Positions 16,823 to 26,123 are shown, counted from the first letter of the stretch. The stretch is 40,040 nucleotides of DNA from Bacteroides sp. (GCA_014801235.1 JAAVEM010000017.1:16963-57002); one strand, 5' to 3'. Notes: a model not told the origin generated them from the letters alone. Made by a program: numbers and translations.

Positions 16823-18100
16823 ATGGACAGAACTGAGCTTGATGAAATAATCTCCCTTATCAAGAGGGAGGTGGTTCCGGCTATAGGTTGCACCGAGCCT
16901 GTGGCAGTGGCGCTTTGTGTGGCTAAGGCTTCGGAGCTTCTTGGCAAGACTCCTGAATTGATAGAGGCGCGATTGAGCAGCAATATTCTGAAGAATGCCA
17001 TGGGGGTGGGAATCCCCGGAACCGGCATGATAGGGCTTCCGATAGCAATAGCCTTGGGGGCTTTGATAGGGAAGTCGGAATATGGGCTTGAGGTGCTTCG
17101 CGACGTGACCGCCGACTCGGTTGAGAAGGGTCGCGCCTATATCGCCGAAGGGAGGATAAAGATTGGTCTTGAAAAGGAGGCTCCGTCCAATCTTCACATC
17201 GACGTGACTGTATCGGCGGGCGATGAGACTGCTCGCGCTGTCATCTCGCGTGAACACACAGGCTTCATTTATCTGAGTCGGGGGAACGAGGTGCTGCTTG
17301 ATAAAGCGGGACTAAGCGAAAATAGCACTGAAAGCGACGATGTGGAGCTTAATCTTGCCAAGGTTTATGAATTTGCCACTACCGCTCCGCTGGAGGATAT
17401 TTCATTTATTCTGGAAGCCAAGCGCCTTAACATGGCAGCCGCCAGGGTGGCGCTTGAAGGTGATTACGGACATTCGCTCGGCTCCACTATAAGGAATTGC
17501 GGAATGAAATATTTCGGCGACACTCCGGTGGAGCACATGATTTCCTATACGTCGGCGGCGTGTGACGCGCGCATGGGCGGCGCTCCTATTGCCGTGATGT
17601 CAAATTCGGGCAGCGGCAATCAGGGCATAACAGCCACGATGCCGGTGGTGAGTTTTGCCGAGGATATAAAAGCGACGGAGGAACAAACCATAAGAGCGTT
17701 GGTGTTGAGCCATCTCACGAGCATTTATATCAAGCAGAGCCTGGGACGGCTTTCGGCATTGTGTGGCTGCGTGGTGGCGTCGACAGGCGCTTCGGCGGCT
17801 TTGGTCTATCTTATGGGCGGGGAATATCCGCAGGTGTGCTCGGCTGTGAAAAACATGATAGCCAATCTTACCGGCATGATATGTGACGGAGCGAAGCCGT
17901 CATGCTCGATGAAGATTTCTTCGGGAGTGTCGACGGCGATGATGTCGGCGATGCTTGCCATGAACGATAAGTGTGTGACATCGGTGGAAGGGATTGTCAG
18001 CGACGACGTGGATGCCACGATACATAACTTGACTTCCATAGGCCGCGAGGCGATGGTGGAAACCGATCATCTTGTGCTTAACATCATGACTTCAAAGTAA
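16823..18100 (+). CDS. L-cysteine desulfidase / serine dehydratase alpha-like (UPF0597, CyuA type)
   Basis: 425 residues of the UPF0597 family. The N-terminal VVPAIGCTEPVAVALCVAKA and GVGIPGTGMIGLPIAIALGAL are characteristic. Cysteines for a labile 4Fe-4S cluster are plausible in the IGCTEP, LCGC and MICDGAKPSC segments. Family members degrade L-cysteine to pyruvate, ammonia and sulfide, and some act on serine. The protein is cytosolic, with no signal peptide. The gene stands alone between the GH43 hairpin and a strong bidirectional terminator. No cysteine transporter or regulator is adjacent, so the exact substrate is not fixed by context. Confidence 0.85.
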   Translation: MDRTELDEIISLIKREVVPAIGCTEPVAVALCVAKASELLGKTPELIEARLSSNILKNAMGVGIPGTGMIGLPIAIALGALIGKSEYGLEVLRDVTADSVEKGRAYIAEGRIKIGLEKEAPSNLHIDVTVSAGDETARAVISREHTGFIYLSRGNEVLLDKAGLSENSTESDDVELNLAKVYEFATTAPLEDISFILEAKRLNMAAARVALEGDYGHSLGSTIRNCGMKYFGDTPVEHMISYTSAACDARMGGAPIAVMSNSGSGNQGITATMPVVSFAEDIKATEEQTIRALVLSHLTSIYIKQSLGRLSALCGCVVASTGASAALVYLMGGEYPQVCSAVKNMIANLTGMICDGAKPSCSMKISSGVSTAMMSAMLAMNDKCVTSVEGIVSDDVDATIHNLTSIGREAMVETDHLVLNIMTSK

Positions 18101-18234
18101 AGAGGGCGGGCTCGGGAGAAAACCAATGGTGTCCCCACCCGCTTGTTGACATGGCGCTCCATGTCGCTGCTATTAACCGAGACTCACATTTTGCATTGGC
18201 AAAGAAGATGCAGCGAATTAGCGCATAAGTAGAT

Positions 18235-18283
18235 AAAAAAAAATAATGTGCCGGAGCAATGCTCCGGCACATTATTTTTTTTT
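18235..18283. terminator. Perfect 23-bp bidirectional terminator
   Basis: The arms at 18235-18257 and 18261-18283 pair perfectly around AAT. The GC-rich core is GTGCCGGAGC, flanked by nine A on the left and nine T on the right. It therefore gives a T-tract on both strands and serves both converging genes, the desulfidase on plus and ppiD on minus. Confidence 0.92.
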
Positions 18284-18297
18284 GGATGTCTATTGGA

Positions 18298-20373
18298 TTA
18301 GTCGTTGTAGAATTTCAGGGTGTTGTTCTTGATGTCGGTTTTCTCCATCATGATGTCGAAGAAATTCTGAAGCACAGCCTGATTTCCAAACTGCTGGTTG
18401 TAGCGGGCTGCGTTTTCAAGATATTCGTAGGGACGAGATTCATTGTCTACGTCATAAACTACATATACATACACACCGTTGTTGCCTTTCACGGGACCGG
18501 TCACAACGCCTTTGGCAGTGACGGGCACCTGACCGAGCAACTGTGATTCCATCGCGCCGATGCCGGGGATGAACATCTGTCCGAAGGTGACGTCGGTTGA
18601 GTCAACATTGCTCTTCATGAGCTGAGCGTAGCCTGCAACGTCCTTAGCTTTGCCGGCGAACTGCTCGATGAGAGCCGCGCCCTTCTTCTCGTTGCGAACT
18701 TTCTCGGTGAGATCGTTACGAACGTCAGCGTCGGTTGCGGGGATATAGCCGGGTTTGAGGATGTCTTCAAGAGCAACGACAACGAGCAGGTCGTTCTGTC
18801 CGTCTTCGAGGATGGGTGAAATCTGTCCTTTCTTAGCGTCCATAGTCCACTTGACAGCGTTGCGGGTGTAGGGGAGGTTGCCGAGGTTGGCGCTGCTTGC
18901 AGTAACCATTGCGGGCTGAAGAGTGTAGCCGGCGCTGAGAGCCTTGGCGAAAGTGAGAGAATCAACCGATGAAACCGAACCGATGAAAGAAGCGAGATCG
19001 TCGTTGAGCTTGGCGATAGTCGCATCGGAAGGATATACCTGGTAAGAAATGGTTGCGTAGTCATAAAGGGTGACAGGCGCGCGCTTGGTGTTCACACGGA
19101 TAATGCGAGCGTTGTTTGCAGCGCTGTCGGCGATGAAGTATCCGTTTCCGGCTTCAAGGATGCGGGTCTTGATTTCATTGTCGGGAGCAGCTGCGAGTTC
19201 CTGCCAGAGGTCGGCTTGTCCACCCTGAACGCCATTCATTGCGAGCACTTCTTCAAATGATTTTCCTGAGTTGAGGGCGGTCATCACTGAATCAAGTCCG
19301 GCGGCGTCGCCCTGATAGTCGAGCATGTCGATGTTGATTGAGTCGACGGCGGTTTTCTTGCCGAGGAGCTTGGCGATGGTGTACTCGTCGTTGATGAATG
19401 AAATCATTTTAACGCTTCCGGCAACGCTGTCGGTCACGAATGATTTGATCTGAGGATTGGTTATTTTTGAAGATGCTTCAGTTACACGGTTCACGCCGAA
19501 GTTGCTGTCGCCGTTCACGGCATCAAGCTCGGGGGTGTTGGCAAGGCGCACGATAGTGGTGTCGACAAGGGTGCGGGCGGCAGCGATGTCTTCCTGAGAA
19601 GGAGCTACGTTTACAGAGATGTATTTAACTCGACGCACTTCGTCTTTCAGCTTGTAGAGCTCTTTGTCTTTATTGTACTGAGCCTTTATTTCGCTGTCGC
19701 TGACGGGATATTCGTCATTGGGCAGCTCGGCATAGCTTTTGTGGGCGTAGGCGATGTGGCTTGTAGAAGCGTTGCCGTCATAGTAAGCGCGGGCGTCGAG
19801 GTCGTTTGCCACAAGCGCTCCCATGAGCATTGACTGGAATTTCTGCTGCTTCAGCAATTTTTCCATCTGCTGCTCCTGATTGAGCCAGAGAGCCTGAGCC
19901 TGCTGCACGTATTCAGCGGGAACGTCGCCGAATTTTGCGGGATTGTAGGCGAGGTCATATATGTCGCGGGGTGACTGGAAGCCCATCTGCTGAGCAAATT
20001 GAAGCATTGCGTAGTGAGGACGGCTTCCCAACATAGCCTCGGTTAGCTCGCTGTTGGTAACCTCGATTCCGAGGGCTTCCATCTCGTCGTTTACGATTTG
20101 TTCCTGAATCATGCCATAGAGCACGCTCTGTTGCAATTGCGCCGGGTCAATCTTTGCGTTTTGCTGCTGATATTGCTGGTTGGCGCTTTCATAGCGGCGC
20201 TGGAATTCCTGAATGTCGATTTTGTGGTTGCCTACTTTGGCGATGGTGGTTCCGTCGCCGAACAGAGTGCGGCCAGAAGTGAAGAAGTCACCGATGATGA
20301 ATGCCAAAAGTGCAAGACCAACAACGATGAGAAGCAGAGTCGATCTCTTGCGGATTTTTTCAAGTGTTGCCAT
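18298..20373 (-). CDS. ppiD: PpiD/SurA-type periplasmic peptidyl-prolyl isomerase
   Basis: 691 residues. The N-terminus is cytosolic and basic (MATLEKIRKRS), followed by one membrane anchor (about residues 12-30). A SurA_N-like chaperone segment comes next, with the Gln-rich stretch ESANQQYQQQ. The long middle and C-terminal part contains parvulin-type rotamase sequences, including FGQMFIPGIGAMESQL and PVKGNNGVYVYVVYDV. It would help fold outer-membrane and exported proteins from the periplasmic face of the inner membrane. The length fits Bacteroidetes PpiD homologs. It is transcribed alone from a promoter about 90 bases upstream and ends at the terminator at 18235-18283. Confidence 0.88.
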   Translation of the reverse strand: MATLEKIRKRSTLLLIVVGLALLAFIIGDFFTSGRTLFGDGTTIAKVGNHKIDIQEFQRRYESANQQYQQQNAKIDPAQLQQSVLYGMIQEQIVNDEMEALGIEVTNSELTEAMLGSRPHYAMLQFAQQMGFQSPRDIYDLAYNPAKFGDVPAEYVQQAQALWLNQEQQMEKLLKQQKFQSMLMGALVANDLDARAYYDGNASTSHIAYAHKSYAELPNDEYPVSDSEIKAQYNKDKELYKLKDEVRRVKYISVNVAPSQEDIAAARTLVDTTIVRLANTPELDAVNGDSNFGVNRVTEASSKITNPQIKSFVTDSVAGSVKMISFINDEYTIAKLLGKKTAVDSINIDMLDYQGDAAGLDSVMTALNSGKSFEEVLAMNGVQGGQADLWQELAAAPDNEIKTRILEAGNGYFIADSAANNARIIRVNTKRAPVTLYDYATISYQVYPSDATIAKLNDDLASFIGSVSSVDSLTFAKALSAGYTLQPAMVTASSANLGNLPYTRNAVKWTMDAKKGQISPILEDGQNDLLVVVALEDILKPGYIPATDADVRNDLTEKVRNEKKGAALIEQFAGKAKDVAGYAQLMKSNVDSTDVTFGQMFIPGIGAMESQLLGQVPVTAKGVVTGPVKGNNGVYVYVVYDVDNESRPYEYLENAARYNQQFGNQAVLQNFFDIMMEKTDIKNNTLKFYND

Positions 20374-20456
20374 TTATTGCTTTGTGTTTTTAATTTTGTT
20401 TTCTGGTAATTAACGAGTTACGGCAATGCGAACAGGCACATTGCGGTAAAGTCGCA

Positions 20457-20464
20457 CAAAGATA
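20457..20464 (-). promoter_or_regulatory. Putative -7 box of ppiD
   Basis: On the minus strand this reads TATCTTTG, an exact match to TAnnTTTG. It would give a leader of about 75 bases before the ATG at 20373. No good -33 box is apparent. Confidence 0.5.
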
Positions 20465-20593
20465 CAAAATTATTTGTAAATAATCATTGTCAATCAAGTA
20501 TTTTAAACGGTGTTACAATGATAAATATTTGCAATGAGGGTGGAAAATTTTGGCTTTGTTGCTCGGATTGAAGTTTATGCCACGGATTTTGGT

Positions 20594-20601
20594 TATCTTT
20601 G
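20594..20601 (+). promoter_or_regulatory. Putative -7 box of sdaA
   Basis: TATCTTTG matches the -7 consensus and lies 27 bases before the ATG at 20629. It supports that start codon over the upstream in-frame start at 20599, which lies inside the box. Confidence 0.55.
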
Positions 20602-20628
20602 CCGCAAGGCATTTTTATATCAAGGAAA

Positions 20629-21837
20629 ATGAAGTCAATAAAAGAGCTCTTCCGCATAGGCAGAGGTCCGTCGAGCAGTCATACGATGGGACCGAGAATC
20701 GCCTCGGAAATGTTTCAGAAGCGTCATCCCGACGCTGCAAAATTTGAGGTGACCCTTTATGGCAGTCTTGCCGCTACCGGGAAGGGGCACTTGACCGACG
20801 TGGCGATAACCGAGACGTTGGAGCCTCACGGCGAGGTGAATATTTTGTGGCAGCCTCATGTGTTTCTGCCCTATCATCCTAACGGAATGAACTTTAAGGC
20901 TTATGACCGGGAGGGGATATTGCTTGAGGACTGGACGGTGTATAGCGTGGGCGGCGGCGCTCTTGCCGAGGAGGGGTCGAAAGTGCTTGAAACGCCTGAC
21001 CTGTATGAAATGACCCACCTGACTGAGATTCTGTCGTGGTGTGAGAAGACGGGGCGTAGCTACTGGGAGTATGTGCTTCAGTGCGAGGGTCCCGACTTGT
21101 GGGATTTCCTTGCCGAGGTGTGGAAAACGATGCGCGAAGCCGTGGAGCGCGGTCTTGACGAGGAGGGGGTGCTTCCCGGTCCGCTCAATCTTAGACGCAA
21201 GGCTTCGGAATATTATATCAAGGCACGCGGATTCAGGGACAATGTGCGTTCACGCGGGCTGGTGTTTGCCTATGCGCTCGCAGTGAGCGAGGTCAACGCC
21301 TCGGGAGGCTGTATAGTGACGGCGCCCACTTGTGGTTCCTGCGGGGTGCTTCCCGCGGTGCTCTATCATTTGCAGAAGAGCCGGGAGTTCAGCGATATGC
21401 GCGTGCTCAGGGCGCTTGCCACCGCCGGGCTAATCGGGAATATCGTGAAGCAAAATGCTTCTATATCGGGCGCCGAGGCGGGATGTCAGGCTGAAATCGG
21501 GGTGGCGTGTTCGATGGCTGCTGCGGCAGCCTCGCAGTTGTTTGGCGGGAGTCCCGCCCAGATTGAATATGCCGCCGAGATGGGACTTGAGCATCATCTG
21601 GGGATGACGTGTGACCCGGTTTGCGGCATGGTGCAGATTCCGTGCATAGAGCGAAATGCTTATGCGGCGGCGCGAGCTCTTGACTCAAACACTTATGCGG
21701 CGTTTACCGACGGCACTCACCGGGTGTCGTTTGACAGAGTGGTGGAGGTTATGAAGCAGACGGGGCATGACCTGCCTTCGCTGTATAAAGAGACGAGCGA
21801 GGGAGGACTTGCCAAGAATTACAGGCAGATGGAGTGA
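20629..21837 (+). CDS. sdaA: L-serine ammonia-lyase, iron-sulfur dependent, single chain
   Basis: 402 residues from the ATG at 20629, with beta and alpha domains fused. It deaminates L-serine to pyruvate and ammonia. The N-terminal MKSIKELFRIGRGPSSSHTMGP is the family signature. The alpha domain shows APTCGSCGVLPAVL, GAEAGCQAEIGVACSMAA and HLGMTCDPVCGMVQIPCIERNA, which supply the 4Fe-4S cysteines. It is a monocistronic gene with its own promoter. It converges with the 78-aa orphan gene, leaving only 11 bases between the two stop codons. Confidence 0.96.
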   Translation: MKSIKELFRIGRGPSSSHTMGPRIASEMFQKRHPDAAKFEVTLYGSLAATGKGHLTDVAITETLEPHGEVNILWQPHVFLPYHPNGMNFKAYDREGILLEDWTVYSVGGGALAEEGSKVLETPDLYEMTHLTEILSWCEKTGRSYWEYVLQCEGPDLWDFLAEVWKTMREAVERGLDEEGVLPGPLNLRRKASEYYIKARGFRDNVRSRGLVFAYALAVSEVNASGGCIVTAPTCGSCGVLPAVLYHLQKSREFSDMRVLRALATAGLIGNIVKQNASISGAEAGCQAEIGVACSMAAAAASQLFGGSPAQIEYAAEMGLEHHLGMTCDPVCGMVQIPCIERNAYAAARALDSNTYAAFTDGTHRVSFDRVVEVMKQTGHDLPSLYKETSEGGLAKNYRQME

Positions 21838-21848
21838 GCCGTTCCCGG

Positions 21849-22085
21849 CTATTCGCCGGCATAGGAAAGCACAACGGGGCTTTCGACGTCAACGCCAAAT
21901 TCTTTTGCTTTGGTGAGGATTGCTTTAGCGAGTTTCGGTTTCAGCTCCTCGGGGCAATAGCGGAAGTAGGCTTCGGCGGCGCGCACATGGGCGGCGTCGG
22001 GCATGGGGTATTCACGTCTTTCGGGCAGCCCGAACACTGAATCGGGGAGCTCTTTCTTTTCTTGATAGGTGAGTCGATCGTTCAT
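21849..22085 (-). CDS. Small protein of unknown function (78 aa)
   Basis: 78 residues with no signal peptide or membrane segment. The LPDSVFGLPERREYPMPDAAHVRAAEAYFRYCP stretch resembles short prohead-protease-linked or DUF6582-like peptides, in which ELPDSxF...RxYP...HxRxA is a recurring pattern. That resemblance is from memory and does not give a function. The C-terminal half (KPKLAKAILTKAKEFGVD) is helical and basic. Codon use and an intact frame next to sdaA suggest a real gene. I find no clear -7 box upstream. It diverges from the XRE-cupin gene. Confidence 0.65.
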   Translation of the reverse strand: MNDRLTYQEKKELPDSVFGLPERREYPMPDAAHVRAAEAYFRYCPEELKPKLAKAILTKAKEFGVDVESPVVLSYAGE

Positions 22086-22168
22086 AATATTAAGATTTGA
22101 AAAAAAATGTGTGTGTCATCTTACAAATAAACAAGCTGCGACGGGCTAATGTTTTTGCTGAAAATTAT

Positions 22169-22176
22169 TATCTTTG
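22169..22176 (+). promoter_or_regulatory. Putative -7 box of the XRE-cupin operon
   Basis: TATCTTTG is an exact -7 match, 28 bases before the ATG at 22205. Its position rules against an in-frame start at 22097, which lies upstream of the box. Confidence 0.55.
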
Positions 22177-22204
22177 CGTTTATATTAACAATGAAAAAGT
22201 GCTT

Positions 22205-22756
22205 ATGGACCATATAAAGCAAGTTGCCAGCAGGCTTAGAGGACTCCGCGACGCTCTTGAGATAACAGTCGAAGAAATGAGTGAAAAATGTGGGGTTGAC
22301 GTTTCAACTTTCGAGAAGTATGAGAAAGGGGAGGTTGATATCCCGGTGAGTCTGCTCTATAAAATAGCGGCTGAATATGGGGTGGAGATGACGGCGCTTC
22401 TCTTTGGCGAGGAACCGAAGATGTCGGCTTATTACGTCACCCGCTCAGGCAAGGGAGTGAAGGTTGAACGAACCAAGGCTTACAGCTATCAGGACATAGC
22501 CGCCGGTTTCCGCAACCGCAACATGGCACCGTTTATTGTGACAGTAGAACCCTCGGGCGAGGAGAGCCATATCGTGTTCAACACTCATGAGGGTCAGGAA
22601 TTCAATTATATGCTTGAGGGGGAGCTTGAAATTTCGGTAGGCGGCAAGTCGACGCGACTCCATGCGGGCGACAGCATAATGTTTGACTCTCGATTGCCCC
22701 ACGGTTTCCGCGCGCTGGGTGACAAAGCCGCCCGATTCATAGCCATAATCTCCTAA
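22205..22756 (+). CDS. XRE-family regulator with C-terminal cupin domain
   Basis: 183 residues. Residues of about 5-65 form a lambda-repressor-type helix-turn-helix (LRDALEITVEEMSEKCGVDVSTFEKYEKGE). Residues of about 110-180 form a small cupin (EGQEFNYMLEGELEISVGGK, HAGDSIMFDSRLPHGFRALG). In this family the cupin senses a small metabolite and tunes DNA binding. The gene lies 27 bases before an acyl-CoA synthetase gene, the usual pairing in Bacteroidales, so control of that gene is likely. The ligand is not known. An acid or CoA ester handled by the synthetase is a guess. Confidence 0.9.
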   Translation: MDHIKQVASRLRGLRDALEITVEEMSEKCGVDVSTFEKYEKGEVDIPVSLLYKIAAEYGVEMTALLFGEEPKMSAYYVTRSGKGVKVERTKAYSYQDIAAGFRNRNMAPFIVTVEPSGEESHIVFNTHEGQEFNYMLEGELEISVGGKSTRLHAGDSIMFDSRLPHGFRALGDKAARFIAIIS

Positions 22757-22783
22757 TCCCTAACTTCTACAGTCTATAACAAT

Positions 22784-24466
22784 ATGCTTGAAAGATTTCT
22801 TGATAAAACCGTTTTCGATTCCTATGAGGATTTCATGGAGAACTTCCATGTGAATGTTCCTGAAAATTTTAATTTCGGATATGACGTGGTTGACGCATGG
22901 GCAGCTGAGGCTCCCGACAAGCCTGCGTTGCTGTGGACCAATGACAAGGGTGAGAAAATCCAGTTCACATTTGCCGACATTAAGAGGGAGAGTGACAAGA
23001 CGGCGTCGTTCCTGAGTTCGCTCGGCATCGGCAAGGGCGACATGGTGATGCTGATTCTGAAACGCCACTATCAATTCTGGTTTTCAATCATAGCGCTGCA
23101 CAAGCTCGGCGCCACCGTTATTCCCGCCACCCACCTGCTGACGGAAAAGGATATCATCTATCGCTGCAAGATGGCTGGAATAAAGGCTATCATCGCTACG
23201 GGCGACAAGGTGGTGGTCGATCATATAGAGAAGGCTCTTCCGTCGTGTCCCACTCTGAAGGCTTTGATTTCGACGGGACCGCTTATTCCTGACGGATGGT
23301 ATGATTTCAACAAGTCGATAGAAGAAGCCGAGCCTTGGGAGAGACCTGCCGAGGTCAACACCAACGAGGATGTGTCGCTGCTCTATTTTACGTCAGGCAC
23401 TACAGGCGAGCCTAAGATGGTGGCTCATGACTTCACTTATCCGTTGGGGCATATCATCACTGCGTCATATTGGCATAATCTGCACGAGGACAGCCTGCAC
23501 CTCACTCTTGCCGACACCGGCTGGGGCAAAGCGGTGTGGGGCAAACTGTATGGGCAGTGGATTGCCGGCGCCAACGTGTTTGTTTATGATTTCGAGAAAT
23601 TCGAGCCGGTCGACGTGCTCCACATGATTCATAACTATGGCATCACGTCGTTTTGCGCTCCTCCCACGGTGTTCCGTTTCCTGATTCGCGAGGATCTGTC
23701 GAAGTTTGACCTGTCGACGCTTAAATATTGCACCATAGCCGGCGAGGCTCTCAACCCGAGCGTGTATGAGGAGTGGCTGAAGCTTACCGGAATAAAACTG
23801 ATGGAGGGTTTCGGGCAGACTGAAACCACACTTACAATCGCAACTTATCCGTGGCTTGAGCCGAAGCCCGGGTCGATGGGCAAGAAGGGTCCCGAGTATG
23901 ACATTGACCTTATAGCTCCCGACGGCAGACCGGTTGAGGATGGCGAGCAGGGGGAAATTGTGGTTCATCTCGACGGCAAGAAACGTCCGCTCGGGTTGTT
24001 TAAAGAGTATCTCCATGACGAGCGTCTCACTCACCAGGCTTGCCATGACGGACTGTATCACACGGGCGATGTCGCCTGGCGCGATGAGGACGGCTATTTC
24101 TGGTTTGTGGGCAGAACTGACGATGTTATAAAATCATCGGGCTACCGCATCGGTCCGTTTGAGGTGGAGAGCGCGCTGATGACTCATCCTGCCGTGGTCG
24201 AGTGCGCCATTACCGGTGTCCCCGACGATATCCGCGGTCAGGTAGTTAAGGCGACTATCGTGCTCGCCAAGGATTACGAGAAACGCGCTGAGGATGACGC
24301 CGCTGTTCTGATTAAAGAGATTCAGGATCATGTGAAGCGAGTGACCGCTCCTTATAAATATCCGCGCATAGTGGAGTTTGTGAAGGAATTGCCTAAGACG
24401 ATAAGCGGTAAGATTCGCCGTGTGGCAATCAGAAATAACGGCGAGGACAGTAACGAAAAGAAGTGA
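22784..24466 (+). CDS. AMP-forming acyl-CoA synthetase (acetyl/medium-chain type)
   Basis: 560 residues of the ANL superfamily. The ATP-binding loop is LLYFTSGTTGEPKMVAHD, followed by MEGFGQTETTL, then YHTGDVAWRDEDGYFWFVGRTDDVIKSSGYRIGPFEVE. The catalytic Lys is in PKTISGKIRR near the C-terminus. It activates a carboxylic acid to its CoA thioester with ATP. The overall pattern, with FNFGYDVVDAWA near the start, is of the ACSM/acetate-like subgroup, but chain length cannot be read from sequence alone. It sits between its probable regulator and proB, three bases before the latter. Confidence 0.92.
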   Translation: MLERFLDKTVFDSYEDFMENFHVNVPENFNFGYDVVDAWAAEAPDKPALLWTNDKGEKIQFTFADIKRESDKTASFLSSLGIGKGDMVMLILKRHYQFWFSIIALHKLGATVIPATHLLTEKDIIYRCKMAGIKAIIATGDKVVVDHIEKALPSCPTLKALISTGPLIPDGWYDFNKSIEEAEPWERPAEVNTNEDVSLLYFTSGTTGEPKMVAHDFTYPLGHIITASYWHNLHEDSLHLTLADTGWGKAVWGKLYGQWIAGANVFVYDFEKFEPVDVLHMIHNYGITSFCAPPTVFRFLIREDLSKFDLSTLKYCTIAGEALNPSVYEEWLKLTGIKLMEGFGQTETTLTIATYPWLEPKPGSMGKKGPEYDIDLIAPDGRPVEDGEQGEIVVHLDGKKRPLGLFKEYLHDERLTHQACHDGLYHTGDVAWRDEDGYFWFVGRTDDVIKSSGYRIGPFEVESALMTHPAVVECAITGVPDDIRGQVVKATIVLAKDYEKRAEDDAAVLIKEIQDHVKRVTAPYKYPRIVEFVKELPKTISGKIRRVAIRNNGEDSNEKK

Positions 24467-24469
24467 ACG

Positions 24470-25561
24470 ATGGGTATGCTAAGATATAGCCGCGTGGCGA
24501 TAAAGATAGGTTCCAATGTGCTTACCCGCACTGACGGCTCGCTCGATTTCACCCGCATGTCGGCTATTGTCGATCAGGTGGCTGATTTGCGACGTCAGGG
24601 CGTGAAGGTGATAATGATTTCATCGGGCGCCGTAGCGTCGGGGCGCAGCGAACTGCGTCTTACGCAAAATCTTGACTCGGTTTCTGCCCGTCAGCTTTAT
24701 TCTGCCGTGGGACAGGCAAAGCTCATCAATCGATATTTTGAGCTTTTTCGTGAGCATGGCATGGCTTGCGGACAGATTCTGACCACGAAGGAGAATTTCT
24801 CCACGCGCCGCCACTATCTCAACCAGCGCCATTGCATGGAGGTGATGCTTGACAATGACGTGATTCCGATTGTGAATGAGAATGACACGGTGTCGGTCAC
24901 CGAGCTGATGTTTACCGACAATGATGAATTGTCGGGGCTCATAGCGTCGATGATGGACATGCAGGCGCTGATTATATTGAGCAATATCGACGGGGTTTAT
25001 ACGGGCGATCCAAAACTGCCCGACTCGAAGCTGATTACTGACATAAGGCGTTCTTCCGACGCTGAACAATATATATCGGAGTCGCGCTCATCTTTGGGCA
25101 GGGGCGGAATGATAACCAAATACCGCATAGCGACGAAGGTTGCCGAAGAGGGTATCGCAGTGATGATTGCCAACGGCAAGCGGCCGAATATTCTCGTCGA
25201 CCTTTTGCTGGGCGATGATGAGAACTCGGTTCCCCACACATTGTTTCATCCGGCGCCTGAAGCGGCTTCGGGCATGAAGAAGTGGATAGCCCACAGCGAG
25301 GACTTCGCCAAGGGAACTGTTGTCATAAATGACGGGGCGGTGGAGGCTCTGCGCTCTCCGTCGCGCGCAAGCCTGCTTCCCGTAGGAGTTATCGCCGTCG
25401 AGGGGAATTTTGACGAGGGCGACATCGTGAGGGTCTGTGACAGCCGCGGCGAGTCGGTTGCTTGGGGACGCGCGGGCTATAATTCGGCAACCGCAGTCTC
25501 GCTTATAGGGCAACGTGATTCAAAACCGTTGATTCACACTGACTATCTGTATATTGATTAA
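24470..25561 (+). CDS. proB: Glutamate 5-kinase
   Basis: 363 residues with an amino-acid kinase domain (about 1-260) and a C-terminal PUA domain (about 275-360). It phosphorylates glutamate in the first step of proline synthesis. Kinase signatures are VAIKIGSNVLTR, MISSGAVASGRSEL, PIVNENDTVS and ILSNIDGVYTGDP, then GRGGMITKYRIA. The PUA part contains AVEALRSPSRASLLPVGVIAVEG. A second ATG two codons downstream (24476) is equally possible as start. It overlaps no neighbour and is followed after 16 bases by a small exported protein, then proA. Confidence 0.95.
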   Translation: MGMLRYSRVAIKIGSNVLTRTDGSLDFTRMSAIVDQVADLRRQGVKVIMISSGAVASGRSELRLTQNLDSVSARQLYSAVGQAKLINRYFELFREHGMACGQILTTKENFSTRRHYLNQRHCMEVMLDNDVIPIVNENDTVSVTELMFTDNDELSGLIASMMDMQALIILSNIDGVYTGDPKLPDSKLITDIRRSSDAEQYISESRSSLGRGGMITKYRIATKVAEEGIAVMIANGKRPNILVDLLLGDDENSVPHTLFHPAPEAASGMKKWIAHSEDFAKGTVVINDGAVEALRSPSRASLLPVGVIAVEGNFDEGDIVRVCDSRGESVAWGRAGYNSATAVSLIGQRDSKPLIHTDYLYID

Positions 25562-25577
25562 TATTGAAAAAACTATA

Positions 25578-26123
25578 ATGATGAAACGATTTACAATTCT
25601 ATTTGCGTTGGCGTTGTTTGTTGTCAGCGCTATCGGCGCTGCCGAGAAACTTACCGGCGCTAATAATGTGAAATTCGGCTGGAAGTCGGCTCGATGCATC
25701 GAGGCTATAGGTGATGTTCCCAGAAAGAAAACTGTTGATGAGGGACTTGAAAAGAAGTTTTCTTATTCTCCCGCCCGCTGGGGCCGCATTGACTGGGACA
25801 GCTCGGTGCTCAACTTTTATAAGGACCGACTTTATCAAATAGGATTTTATAAGAAAACCGCCAATAATGACATGACTTCGTTTGAACAAGTCAAGGTGAT
25901 TCTGTCGGCAGCCTATGGCAAGGCTGTCGCTTTGAAAACAAAGGATTGCTTCATGTGGCGCTCGTCAAACGGAAATATCGCTATTCTCCAATATGCCGCT
26001 GAAGAGTCGGCAGGAAAAGTGACCGGCTATGCGACTTATCTCTATTTCATCGACAATAAGGAGGTCGAGAAGAAGGCTAAGGCGGTGGAAAAAGAGATGC
26101 ACGATATCATTAACGGAAAATGA
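25578..26123 (+). CDS. Exported protein of unknown function between proB and proA
   Basis: 181 residues from the ATG at 25578 (MMKRFTILFALALFVVSAIG). An in-frame start at 25554 would overlap proB and put charged residues before the signal peptide. Cleavage is expected near IGAAEK. The mature part is basic and mixed alpha/beta, with two Cys (ARCIEA and TKDCFMWRSS), a DWDSSVLNFYKDRLYQIGFYKK segment, and a Lys/Glu-rich C-terminal helix. I do not recognise a family. Its stop codon overlaps the proA start (ATGA), so translational coupling is likely although an exported protein has no obvious role in proline synthesis. Confidence 0.75.
   Translation: MMKRFTILFALALFVVSAIGAAEKLTGANNVKFGWKSARCIEAIGDVPRKKTVDEGLEKKFSYSPARWGRIDWDSSVLNFYKDRLYQIGFYKKTANNDMTSFEQVKVILSAAYGKAVALKTKDCFMWRSSNGNIAILQYAAEESAGKVTGYATYLYFIDNKEVEKKAKAVEKEMHDIINGK

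Noticed and set aside
18101-18234. Small RNA or further palindrome module between the desulfidase gene and its terminator
   Set aside because: Only one short GACATGG/CCATGTC hairpin is visible. It lacks the GGA or TTC loops and linkers of the modules, and no promoter is seen.
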